From the NCBI GenBank assembly GCA_964536805.1, contig CAZHYQ010000010.1, forward strand, positions 47,132 to 111,131: a stretch of DNA of 64,000 nt, read 5' to 3'. The DNA comes from Longilinea sp964536805 (GTDB taxonomy: Bacteria > Chloroflexota > Anaerolineae > Anaerolineales > Anaerolineaceae). The translations under genes were made by a program, and so were the position numbers. The notes below the pieces were generated by a model. The model ran no database searches. It saw only the letters and a program-made list of their open reading frames with translations, and had not been told where the DNA came from. This document shows positions 57,352 through 64,000 of the stretch, one piece after another (position 1 is the stretch's first letter; each line of letters starts with the position of its first letter).

Positions 57352-58611
57352 TTATGAATTGACGCTATCCAGGTGTTTCTTCAATGCCGCCATGCTGGGC
57401 TCAATGACCGGCGCTTCATGCACGGCCTGCATGGCTGCACGGACGTCTTTCAGTCCGCTGCCGGTATTGATTACCACCACCGGATCATCTGGTTTTACCA
57501 GGCCGGTTTTGAGAGCTTGTTTTAACCCAGCCAGGGCGGTTGCACCGGCAGGCTCGGCAAAGATGCCCACCTTTCCCAAATCGGCAATTGCGGCCAATAT
57601 CTCCGCGTCTGGCACGGTCAGGTAGGTTCCGCCGGTCTGGCGGGCAGCACGCACAGCCCGCACGCCGTCACGCGGCAAATCAACTGATATACTGTCGGCG
57701 ATCGTCTTCGCCTCCACCGGAACAATTTCCTCTGTGCTAGCCCGGAAGGCATTTGCAACCGCAGCGGAACCTTCAGCCTGTACGCCAATCAGGCGCGGCA
57801 TCTGGCCCAACCAGCCCAGTTCTTCCAGATCACGGAAGCCCTTATGAATGCCGGAAATAATATTGCCATCCCCCACTGAAACAAAAACGGTGAGGGGTCG
57901 GCCAACCGCGGTCGAATCCGCCAGAGCCAGTTGATCGCAAATTTCAAATGCGGCGGTTTTCTTGCCTTCCACCGTAAAGGGGTTGTAACCGGTGTTGCGG
58001 CAGTACCAACCAAATTCACGGGCAGCTTCAATGGTAAGGTCGAACGCCTGATCGTAATTACCGTCCACCAGGATGACCTGCGCGCCGTAGACCAGCAACT
58101 GCGCCACCTTGGCAGGCGGTGCGCTGCGTGGCGCAAAGATGACGGCCTTCTGGCCTACGGCAGCAGACATGCCTGCCAACGCGGCTCCGGCGTTGCCTGT
58201 GGATGCCGTCACGACCACGGAGGCGCCGATTTGAATGGCGCGTGCCACCACCACCGCGCTAGCCCGGTCTTTATAAGAAGCGGTTGGGTTGCGGCTTTCA
58301 TCCTTCACCCATAATCGCCGCATGCCAAGACCTTCAGCCAACTGCCGCGGTTGAAAAACGGGCGTATATCCGGCTGCAGCCAAAGGCGTGCCTTCGGCCT
58401 GTGGAAACGGAACTGGCAATAACGGCAAATAACGCCATAAGGAATTCTCAGCCCGGGAAGTCAGGTCGGACCAGTGGTATTTTTGCTGCAGCCGCTTGAT
58501 ATCCAGCATCACATCCAGATTGCCGCCGTCATTCGGGCAGGTGTATGTCACCTTTGCTGGTGGATATTCTGCCCCGCAAATCGAGCAGCGATAACCGAGA
58601 AAATCACCCAT
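57352..58611 (-). CDS. thrC: Threonine synthase
   Basis: 419 aa from the ATG at 58611 (GAGGAG 8 nt upstream; twelve extra upstream codons rejected). An N-terminal zinc-ribbon-like piece YRCSICGAEYPP...CPNDGG (~7-30) is typical of the archaeal/plant-like class. PLP Lys in DESRNPTASYKDRAS (~105-119), TASTGNAGAALAG (~140-152) and VSVGDGNIISGIHKG (~242) follow. It converts O-phosphohomoserine to threonine. A possible alternative is another fold-II beta-eliminating enzyme. No homoserine kinase or dehydrogenase genes are here. Confidence 0.9.
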   Translation of the reverse strand: MGDFLGYRCSICGAEYPPAKVTYTCPNDGGNLDVMLDIKRLQQKYHWSDLTSRAENSLWRYLPLLPVPFPQAEGTPLAAAGYTPVFQPRQLAEGLGMRRLWVKDESRNPTASYKDRASAVVVARAIQIGASVVVTASTGNAGAALAGMSAAVGQKAVIFAPRSAPPAKVAQLLVYGAQVILVDGNYDQAFDLTIEAAREFGWYCRNTGYNPFTVEGKKTAAFEICDQLALADSTAVGRPLTVFVSVGDGNIISGIHKGFRDLEELGWLGQMPRLIGVQAEGSAAVANAFRASTEEIVPVEAKTIADSISVDLPRDGVRAVRAARQTGGTYLTVPDAEILAAIADLGKVGIFAEPAGATALAGLKQALKTGLVKPDDPVVVINTGSGLKDVRAAMQAVHEAPVIEPSMAALKKHLDSVNS

Positions 58612-58686
58612 TCGAATTACTCCTCTGCGATATTTGCTTCCATGCAACTGGATCTCTGCAGGAAATCAAGTGCAATTCTGTAATCC

Positions 58687-59652
58687 CTAGCCGCGCTGGC
58701 CCCGAATGAAGGGAATATTCAATGCTGCCGGCGTACCAAGGCGTTTACGGTTCGCTTCTTGAGAACCGATGATTAGAACGATAATCGTAAATGCGTATGG
58801 GATCATCTGAAGGAAAAACCCCAGATACGGATTGTAGTAAAACGGGTTTGCCAATCCGAAAAGGCGGGTCGGTCCCTGAATATCGAGGATCAACCGCCGT
58901 AGTGCGCCAAACATATAGGCGCCTAATGCGCCCCGAATCGGATCCCATTGGGCAAAAATAATCAAACCGATGGCAATCCAACCCTGTCCGGCGGTGGTCA
59001 AATCGCTGAACCAGCCGGGAGAAATTGCCAGACTGATTGTACCGCCTGCCAGACCGGCAAAAAGGCCGCCGATAAAGGTGTATAGATATCGCAGGCCATA
59101 AACACTGATACCTAATGCATCCGCCGCAGCCGGGTATTCGCCCACCGCCCGCAAATGCATGCCCGGGCGGGTTTTGTAAATGTAGTAAGATGCCAGCGGC
59201 GTGAGAATAAATCCGAGGCAAACAAGAATGGATTGGTTGGTGAAAAAGACCGGTCCAAGGACGGGAATCTTGGTCAAAAGCGGGATCGTGATGACCGGCA
59301 TCAACGAGATTGCGCCAGCCTTGCTCAGCCCTTCACCCATCACAAGGCTAATCCCTGTTCCCAGGAAGGTGAGCGCGAGACCGCTTACCACCTGGTCGGC
59401 TTGCAACGTGATGCAGATAAAGGCGTGAATCAGAGCTAACAGCCCGCCGGCCAGAATTCCTGCCAGGATACCCAACCACGGACTGCCGACGTTGACCGTC
59501 ACCAGCATGGCTGTAACAGCCCCCATCAGCATCATGCCTTCCATGCCAAGATTTTGCACGCCAGAGCGTTCGTTCAATATTCCGCCCAAAGTAGCAAAAA
59601 GCAATACCGTTCCGGATGCAACCCCTGCATGTAAGATTACCAGGATATCCAT
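58687..59652 (-). CDS. ABC transporter permease, nucleoside (BmpA) type, second subunit
   Basis: 321 aa from the ATG at 59652, with GGAGG 7 nt upstream and just 1 nt after the first permease stop. It has ~9 membrane segments with the BPD_transp_2 core: NERSGVQNLGMEGMMLMGAV (~27-46) and LGLRYLYTFIGG-like region, then AIGLIIFAQWDPIRGALGAYMF. This is the subunit related to NupQ/YufQ. It works with the ATPase, the other permease and the BMP lipoprotein upstream in the operon. Likely substrate: nucleosides. Confidence 0.92.
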   Translation of the reverse strand: MDILVILHAGVASGTVLLFATLGGILNERSGVQNLGMEGMMLMGAVTAMLVTVNVGSPWLGILAGILAGGLLALIHAFICITLQADQVVSGLALTFLGTGISLVMGEGLSKAGAISLMPVITIPLLTKIPVLGPVFFTNQSILVCLGFILTPLASYYIYKTRPGMHLRAVGEYPAAADALGISVYGLRYLYTFIGGLFAGLAGGTISLAISPGWFSDLTTAGQGWIAIGLIIFAQWDPIRGALGAYMFGALRRLILDIQGPTRLFGLANPFYYNPYLGFFLQMIPYAFTIIVLIIGSQEANRKRLGTPAALNIPFIRGQRG

Positions 59653-59653
59653 G

Positions 59654-60793
59654 TTATTCCTCCTCGCTCCGGCGTATGATGCGAATGCGGTAGCGCAGCA
59701 GGAAATCGCTTGCAATCAAACACACCAGGATGATCCCTTGAATGAGTTTTGGAATGCCTGAAGGCTGGATCTCACGTCCTGCCAGGATCAATGCTCCAAA
59801 TAAGATGGAAACGATTAACACAACAAAAGGATTCAGCTTTGCCAGCCAGGCGATGATAATCCCGGTAAAACCATAACCCGGCGAAATGGAGCCTTGCAAC
59901 CGGTGCACCACCCCGGTGATCTCCGACATGCCCGCCAATCCAGCCAAGGCACCTGAAACCATCATGACGAGGACGATATTGCGCTTAATCGGGATGCCGG
60001 CATATTCAGCCGCGCGAGGGTTATCTCCGATCAATCGAATCTCATAGCCCCACTTGCTGCGGAACAGGATAAACCAGACGATTACGGCCGCGATAATTGC
60101 AAAGATCAAACCCAGATGCGTCGTCATCCCCCGGAAAAAAGGAACTTGCGCTGCCATGTCAGCCAGACGCGGCAGCCAGGCATTTTTGGGAAACATCTTT
60201 GACATTTGAAAGCCACCTTCCGTCCAAATGGCAAAGATGAAAAAGTTATTCCACGCGACAGCGATGTAGTTCAACATCAATGTGGTGATGACTTCATTCA
60301 CGTTGAACCTGGCACGCAGAAAGCCAGGGATAAAACCCCATAATGCACCGCCAATAATGCCAGCCAGCGCCATGGTTAGAATGAACAACCAGCGCGGTGT
60401 ATCTCCTGGAAGGATTGGAATTAGGACAACCGAACTGGCAAAAAATGCGCCGATGAAGAACTGCCCTTCGGCGCCAATATTCCAGATGCGCATGCGGAAT
60501 GCCACCGAACAGGCTAGACCAACCAGCATCAGCGGAATCGCCTTAACCAGGGTATCGGAAAATTGACCCCAGCTGCCAAAGGCTGCTTTTCCAATGCCGG
60601 CATAGGATTTCCATGGATCACTACCGGCAAATGCGAGCACAAGCGCGCCGAGCAGCAATGCCACAACAACTGCAAATAATGAAACGGCAGCCGGCAGCCA
60701 TTTCGGGGTTTCATCCAGGCGGGGTTCCACCACCACTGAAAACGGGAATTTTCGGCGCGGAGTAACCGAGGGCAAAGAAGGGGTTTCTGACAT
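59654..60793 (-). CDS. ABC transporter permease, nucleoside (BmpA) type, first subunit
   Basis: 379 aa from the ATG at 60793 (GGAG ~10 nt upstream; a TTG eight codons earlier is less likely). It has ~10 membrane segments. AFRMRIWNIGAEGQFFIGA (~105-123), NEVITTLMLNYIA (~172) and IRLIGDNPRAAEYAGI (~258) are characteristic of the NupP/YufP-type permease. It forms a heterodimer with the next subunit. Gap to the ATPase gene 16 nt. Confidence 0.92.
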   Translation of the reverse strand: MSETPSLPSVTPRRKFPFSVVVEPRLDETPKWLPAAVSLFAVVVALLLGALVLAFAGSDPWKSYAGIGKAAFGSWGQFSDTLVKAIPLMLVGLACSVAFRMRIWNIGAEGQFFIGAFFASSVVLIPILPGDTPRWLFILTMALAGIIGGALWGFIPGFLRARFNVNEVITTLMLNYIAVAWNNFFIFAIWTEGGFQMSKMFPKNAWLPRLADMAAQVPFFRGMTTHLGLIFAIIAAVIVWFILFRSKWGYEIRLIGDNPRAAEYAGIPIKRNIVLVMMVSGALAGLAGMSEITGVVHRLQGSISPGYGFTGIIIAWLAKLNPFVVLIVSILFGALILAGREIQPSGIPKLIQGIILVCLIASDFLLRYRIRIIRRSEEE

Positions 60794-60809
60794 TGGCAAT
60801 TTGCTCCTT

Positions 60810-62348
60810 CTATTCAACTTTCATCGGGGTACCGGTCATCATCAAACCGATTTGTTCAATATTCCCGTCACTGACTTCACCCATTATTTTGCCTTCGTAT
60901 ATGACATAAATCCGGTCGCTCAGCGCCAACAATTCATCCAATTCTTCGGAAATTAACAAAACTGCTGAACCAGCTTCGCGCTGGGCTAATAGCAAACGCT
61001 GAACCCCTTCAATTGCACCAACATCCAGGCCGCGGGTGGGTTGAACGGCCACCATCAACGCTGGAAGCGCTGATATTTCGCGGGCTAGGATGACCCTTTG
61101 CAAGTTTCCACCAGAAAGCAGGCGCACCGGCGTATTAATAGAGGGTGCAATAATATCGTAAGCATCCTTTAATTCCTGCGAGTTTTTTTCTGCGGCGTGC
61201 ATATTCACAAACCAGCCATTACCGATAGGCTGCCGGTTGTACTTCTTCATGATCAAGTTATCCGTCATGCTCAAATTCGGCGCTGTCCCAACGTGTGAAC
61301 GGTCTTCTGGAATGTGGGAAACGTTATGCCGGATGCTGGATCGGGCGTCTTTGTTGGTGATATCCTCTCCCTGGACGGAGACATTGCCCTGGGAACATTT
61401 TCGCAATCCTGTCACAACCTCAGCCAGCTCGCGCTGTCCATTCCCTGCAACGCCAGCCAGACCAACAATCTCGCCAGCCTTTACATATAATGATGCACCC
61501 TGAAGCGCAGGCAGGCCTTTATCGTTTATGGCATGAACATCCCTCACATCCATGACCACATCGCCCGGTTTTTGCGGTTTGCGCTCCAGGTCAAAAATAA
61601 CATCCCGCCCAACCATCAATCGGGCTAAATCCGGAATGGTGGTGCCTTCAGTACGCACGCCAGCCGCGGTTACTTTGCCTCGGCGGAGTACGGTGACCTC
61701 GTCCGAAATCGCCATGACCTCATTTAACTTGTGGCTGATAAAAATAATGGATTTGCCCTGATCGATCATCTTCCGCATGATGCCGAAAAGCCCATCAATT
61801 TCACTGGGAGCTAAAACTGCGGTCGGTTCATCCATGATCAGAACTTCAGCACCCCGGTAAAGCATTTTCAATAATTCAACCCGTTGTTGTTCGCCGACCG
61901 ATAATTGCCAGATTTTTGCGGTCGGGTCAACCTCCAGGCCGAAACGATCTCCCAAATCCGCGATGGTGCGGTCATATTCCTTGAGGCGCAAAAAGAATTT
62001 TGGCTGATCCAGACCAAGAAGAATATTTTCGGTGACGGTTTGGGATGGCACCAGCATGAAATGTTGATGGACCATGCCGATCCCGGCGGCAATGGCCTGC
62101 CTGGGATTTGAAAATGTCACCGGCTTATTATTAACTTTAATGATGCCTGCCTCGGGCCGATATAAACCCGCCAGAATATTCATGAGTGTCGATTTTCCTG
62201 CGCCATTTTCACCCAACAGCGCATGAATTTCGCCTTTTTTTAGTGAAAAGTTCACATGATCGTTCGCCAGAACGCCTGGAAACCGTTTTACGATTCCATT
62301 CATGGTAACAACGTTGGCGATTTCTTGATTGCTGCTTACAGAGTCCAT
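60810..62348 (-). CDS. ABC transporter ATP-binding protein with two ATPase domains, nucleoside type
   Basis: 512 aa, duplicated ABC protein of the RbsA/NupO kind. First domain: Walker A LLGENGAGKSTLMNIL (~45-60), signature LSVGEQQRVELLKML (~148), Walker B VLIMDEPTAVL (~170). Second domain: VAGVAGNGQREL in place of a strict Walker A, signature LSGGNLQRVILAREI (~413), then VQPTRGLDVGAI. The N-half is the competent half in most relatives. It powers the two permeases. A strong hairpin terminator separates it from the BMP gene upstream. Confidence 0.93.
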   Translation of the reverse strand: MDSVSSNQEIANVVTMNGIVKRFPGVLANDHVNFSLKKGEIHALLGENGAGKSTLMNILAGLYRPEAGIIKVNNKPVTFSNPRQAIAAGIGMVHQHFMLVPSQTVTENILLGLDQPKFFLRLKEYDRTIADLGDRFGLEVDPTAKIWQLSVGEQQRVELLKMLYRGAEVLIMDEPTAVLAPSEIDGLFGIMRKMIDQGKSIIFISHKLNEVMAISDEVTVLRRGKVTAAGVRTEGTTIPDLARLMVGRDVIFDLERKPQKPGDVVMDVRDVHAINDKGLPALQGASLYVKAGEIVGLAGVAGNGQRELAEVVTGLRKCSQGNVSVQGEDITNKDARSSIRHNVSHIPEDRSHVGTAPNLSMTDNLIMKKYNRQPIGNGWFVNMHAAEKNSQELKDAYDIIAPSINTPVRLLSGGNLQRVILAREISALPALMVAVQPTRGLDVGAIEGVQRLLLAQREAGSAVLLISEELDELLALSDRIYVIYEGKIMGEVSDGNIEQIGLMMTGTPMKVE

Positions 62349-62441
62349 GGTCCCTCTATCGTCGAATCGATTCTGGCAATTACGCTAAACAGATATCCAG
62401 GTGAACGCAGATCAAGACATACCGAAGATGTTTTTCGAAAA

Positions 62442-62473
62442 AGGGGTCAGGTCAGCGAAAAGACCTGACCCCT
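62442..62473 (-). terminator. Hairpin terminator between the BMP gene and the ABC ATPase
   Basis: A perfect 12-bp stem (AGGGGTCAGGTC, 62442-62453, with 62462-62473) and an 8-nt loop. On the minus strand it is followed by TTTTTCGAAAAA. It would give more BMP lipoprotein mRNA than transporter mRNA, as is usual for binding-protein operons. Confidence 0.82.
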
Positions 62474-62492
62474 CTTTGGTTATGCGGCCAGA

Positions 62493-63470
62493 TTATTGAG
62501 GCAGTTCAGCGGTAACGCCTTCAGCCCACCAGTGCATGCAGTACTTGCACGCGAGGCCTTCGGCGCCCGGCGGGAACTGATCCAGGTCAGCCTGGACGAA
62601 CTTCTCGCCGGCAGGAATAATCTCCTTGCCCTGATTATCCTTAATGGGGCCAGCGAAGACATCGAAGCGGTTCATTTCACCCGAGAGGAATTTCGCCAGG
62701 GTGTCTTTCACCAACTTCAGGTCAGCAGCAGGCAGTTCGGCAGCACCCTTGGTCATGGTTTCTCCGTCCATGAAACCATACAGACCCAGGCCGCCNNNNN
62801 NNNNNNNNNNNNNNNNNNNNNNNNNNNNNNNNNNNNNNNNNNNNNNNNNNNNNNNNNNNNNNNNNNNNNNNNNNNNNNNNNNNNNNNNNNNNNNNCCCAA
62901 TTTTGGATTGCCATCCATCTTGGCGCGGGAACCAGCCAGCATGCCGGCCAGGTACTTCATATCTTCCATGGCGCCCATGACGTTGCCGAAGTTGGTCCCG
63001 TTGGACTTGTAACCGCTGACATGGATATAGGTTATGTCAGGGTATTCGGTCGCGACGGTTTCCATGGCATCCATGTAACCAAAGGAAGTTCCGAAGATCA
63101 AGTTGAAGCCCTTGCGGGAAAGGCTGCGGAATACAGTCTCCGCATCGGTGCCTTCGGCAACGTTCTCGATGTAGGCTACATGCACGCCGGGTACATTGTT
63201 CTGTACATAGGTCAGGCCGTCAAAATGAGCCTGAGACCAACCGCCGTCGTCATGCGGGCCAATGAGAACAAACGCGACGTTAAACTTTCCTGATTCGATG
63301 TCAGGAATCTGATAGGTCGCGCCTCCGGTCGTCGGGGCTGCAGTTGCTTCGGCGGGAACTGCTGTCGCGACAGGCGCAGCGGTTGTCGGCGCGGTTGTCT
63401 GACAGGCAGACAAAGCCATCGCAAACACAACGAACAGGCTGATAAACAGCCACACGCGTTTTGAAGACAT
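62493..63470 (-). CDS. BMP-family nucleoside-binding lipoprotein, split by an assembly gap
   Basis: Visible part: the signal peptide ends in lipobox ALSAC (Cys ~23), an Ala/Thr/Pro linker follows, then a BMP/PnrA-type domain: FNVAFVLIGPHDDGGWSQAH (~64-83), GTDAETVFRSLSRKGFNLIF and YPDITYIHVSG (~142). A run of N (62796-62895) interrupts it after DGNPKL; the remaining ~100 residues form the C-terminal lobe. The drawn length of 325 aa is shorter than the family's usual ~350-400 aa, so the gap probably stands for more sequence than 100 nt; the internal frame is not proven. It captures nucleosides outside the membrane for the ABC proteins downstream. Confidence 0.85.
   Translation of the reverse strand: MSSKRVWLFISLFVVFAMALSACQTTAPTTAAPVATAVPAEATAAPTTGGATYQIPDIESGKFNVAFVLIGPHDDGGWSQAHFDGLTYVQNNVPGVHVAYIENVAEGTDAETVFRSLSRKGFNLIFGTSFGYMDAMETVATEYPDITYIHVSGYKSNGTNFGNVMGAMEDMKYLAGMLAGSRAKMDGNPKLXXXXXXXXXXXXXXXXXXXXXXXXXXXXXXXXXXGGLGLYGFMDGETMTKGAAELPAADLKLVKDTLAKFLSGEMNRFDVFAGPIKDNQGKEIIPAGEKFVQADLDQFPPGAEGLACKYCMHWWAEGVTAELPQ
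62796..62895. other. Assembly gap of 100 N
   Basis: Exactly 100 unknown bases, the conventional placeholder for a gap of unknown size. It lies inside the BMP lipoprotein gene. True length not known. Confidence 0.99.
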
Positions 63471-63646
63471 CTTCCTCCTCCTACTAAGTTGAACGGTTTG
63501 GAATTGGGTGATTTGGATATCGCAAGGAAGGTTGAGGGCGTGAAACGGGCTTCCTCTTCTTCCTGATCCACAATGAGAACCAGTCTTGAGACAAGACCGG
63601 GTGGAACACTGACCGGGTTAATTCTACCCCATCCTGCAGAATTTCT

Positions 63647-63688
63647 TGTCATTGTCCGGATCAGGTTTGCCCAATCCGGACAATGACA
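63647..63688 (-). terminator. Terminator hairpin after the carbamate kinase gene
   Basis: A perfect 15-bp stem (63647-63661 with 63674-63688) and a 12-nt loop. The minus strand continues AGAAATTC, so the T run is poor; the stem strength and position 7 nt after the stop still suggest termination. The 224-bp spacer 63471-63694 otherwise holds the BMP leader with a possible TAGAAT -10 (complement of 63621-63626) lacking a clear -35. Confidence 0.65.
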
Positions 63689-63694
63689 GGTTCA

Positions 63695-64000
63695 TCAGGG
63701 AACGATCCAGGTGCCAGTCTCGCCTTTCAAAGCGCGGCCGATATTTGCCGGATCGGTTATCAGCGCTTGCTTACCGCCGGCTTCCAGGAAGCGCAGGATG
63801 GCCTGGATCTTCGGCAGCATGCTACCCTTGGCAAACTGGCCTTCGGCCATATACTGTTTGGCTTCAGCCACCGTCATGCGGTCCAACCACTTCTGGTCGG
63901 GTTTGTTAAAGTTGATGGCCACTTTTTCGACAGCCGTGCTGATGACAAAAAGATCAGCATTGATCAGGGTTGCCAAAACGGAGGAGCCAAAGTCCTTGTC
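63695..64000 (-). CDS. arcC: Carbamate kinase, C-terminal part (runs off the right edge)
   Basis: The last 101 codons are visible; the start lies beyond 64000. The frame continues upstream of the annotated Leu/Met as DKDFGSSVLATLINADLF, matching the carbamate kinase segment that holds the catalytic Asp/Lys. VEKVAINFNKPDQKWLDRM, AEGQFAKGSMLPKIQAILRF and the ending ITDPANIGRALKGETGTWI all fit the family. It makes ATP from carbamoyl phosphate and ADP, the last step of arginine, purine or allantoin fermentation. It sits upstream of the nucleoside transporter operon. Confidence 0.92.
   Translation of the reverse strand, partial: DKDFGSSVLATLINADLFVISTAVEKVAINFNKPDQKWLDRMTVAEAKQYMAEGQFAKGSMLPKIQAILRFLEAGGKQALITDPANIGRALKGETGTWIVP

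Noticed and set aside
63212..63652. 146-aa minus-strand ORF upstream of the BMP gene
   Set aside because: It overlaps the BMP signal-peptide region in another frame and has low-complexity Arg/Leu/Pro sequence; a shadow.
1..64000. tRNA, rRNA, CRISPR, prophage or insertion sequences
   Set aside because: All spacers over 100 bp were read on both strands; no cloverleaf with T-loop GGTTCGA pattern, no rRNA, no regular repeats and no transposase or integrase motifs were found.

Overview
The window looks like a chromosomal segment of a Chloroflexota bacterium, most likely an Anaerolineae-type lineage. This is an inference from gene content and mid-range GC, not a database match. Supporting traits are a CpXC-domain protein, NBR1-Ig-like and Thr/Pro-linker lipoproteins, a TtuB/TtuA tRNA-thiolation pair, SelB, a BmpA-type nucleoside transporter and a tail-anchored Ser/Thr kinase. 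The sequence is one scaffold with a single 100-N assembly gap (62796-62895). I see no rRNA or tRNA gene, insertion sequence, prophage or CRISPR array. About 52 protein genes fill the window, and only one gene-free stretch exceeds 300 bp (22858-23422).

Layout. 1-8.9 kb: a YvcK/CofD-like protein diverges from a ROK sugar kinase. A class III aminotransferase, a soluble GAF/PAS histidine kinase and a CpXC protein follow, then an FHA-winged-helix regulator divergent from a Ser/Thr kinase. 8.9-14.8 kb (minus): a GH3-like exported protein, threonine dehydratase-like enzyme, glycerophosphodiesterase and AAA ATPase. 14.8-21.5 kb: glycosyltransferase, recJ, tgt-uppP-PstS-like lipoprotein, and the ttuB-ttuA pair. 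21.5-26 kb: glnA behind a long, highly structured leader that ends in a terminator, divergent from recA with a candidate SOS box, then two secreted or lipid-anchored proteins. 26-32 kb: the ahcY-adenosine kinase-like-mtnA operon (SAM by-product recycling), divergent from a TPR lytic transglycosylase. 32-40 kb: a three-gene 2-oxoacid dehydrogenase (E1-alpha, E1-beta, E2), an APC permease and pyruvate phosphate dikinase. 40-41.1 kb: a lone receiver protein and a small zinc protein.

From 64 kb down to 41.2 kb everything is on the minus strand. In transcription order it runs: carbamate kinase (partial), BMP lipoprotein, nucleoside-type ABC ATPase and two permeases, threonine synthase, glycosyltransferase, a fold-II PLP enzyme, an unknown protein, and D-hydantoinase/dihydropyrimidinase. 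Next come three complex-I-antiporter-like membrane proteins, a coiled-coil protein, selB, and rplU-rpmA-rpmE, in which L31 carries a C-terminal RNA-polymerase-alpha-CTD-like domain. The run ends with tdk, hpt, a CCA-adding-type enzyme and an alpha/beta hydrolase. Transporter, hydantoinase and carbamate kinase together suggest uptake and fermentation of nucleosides or nucleobases.

The most unusual points are the structured RNA in front of glnA, the L31-alphaCTD fusion, antiporter-like subunits lacking usual charged residues with no partner module nearby, a NagZ-like protein missing the catalytic dyad loop, and a recurrent promoter layout placing the start codon 7-9 nt after the -10 box (leaderless mRNAs).
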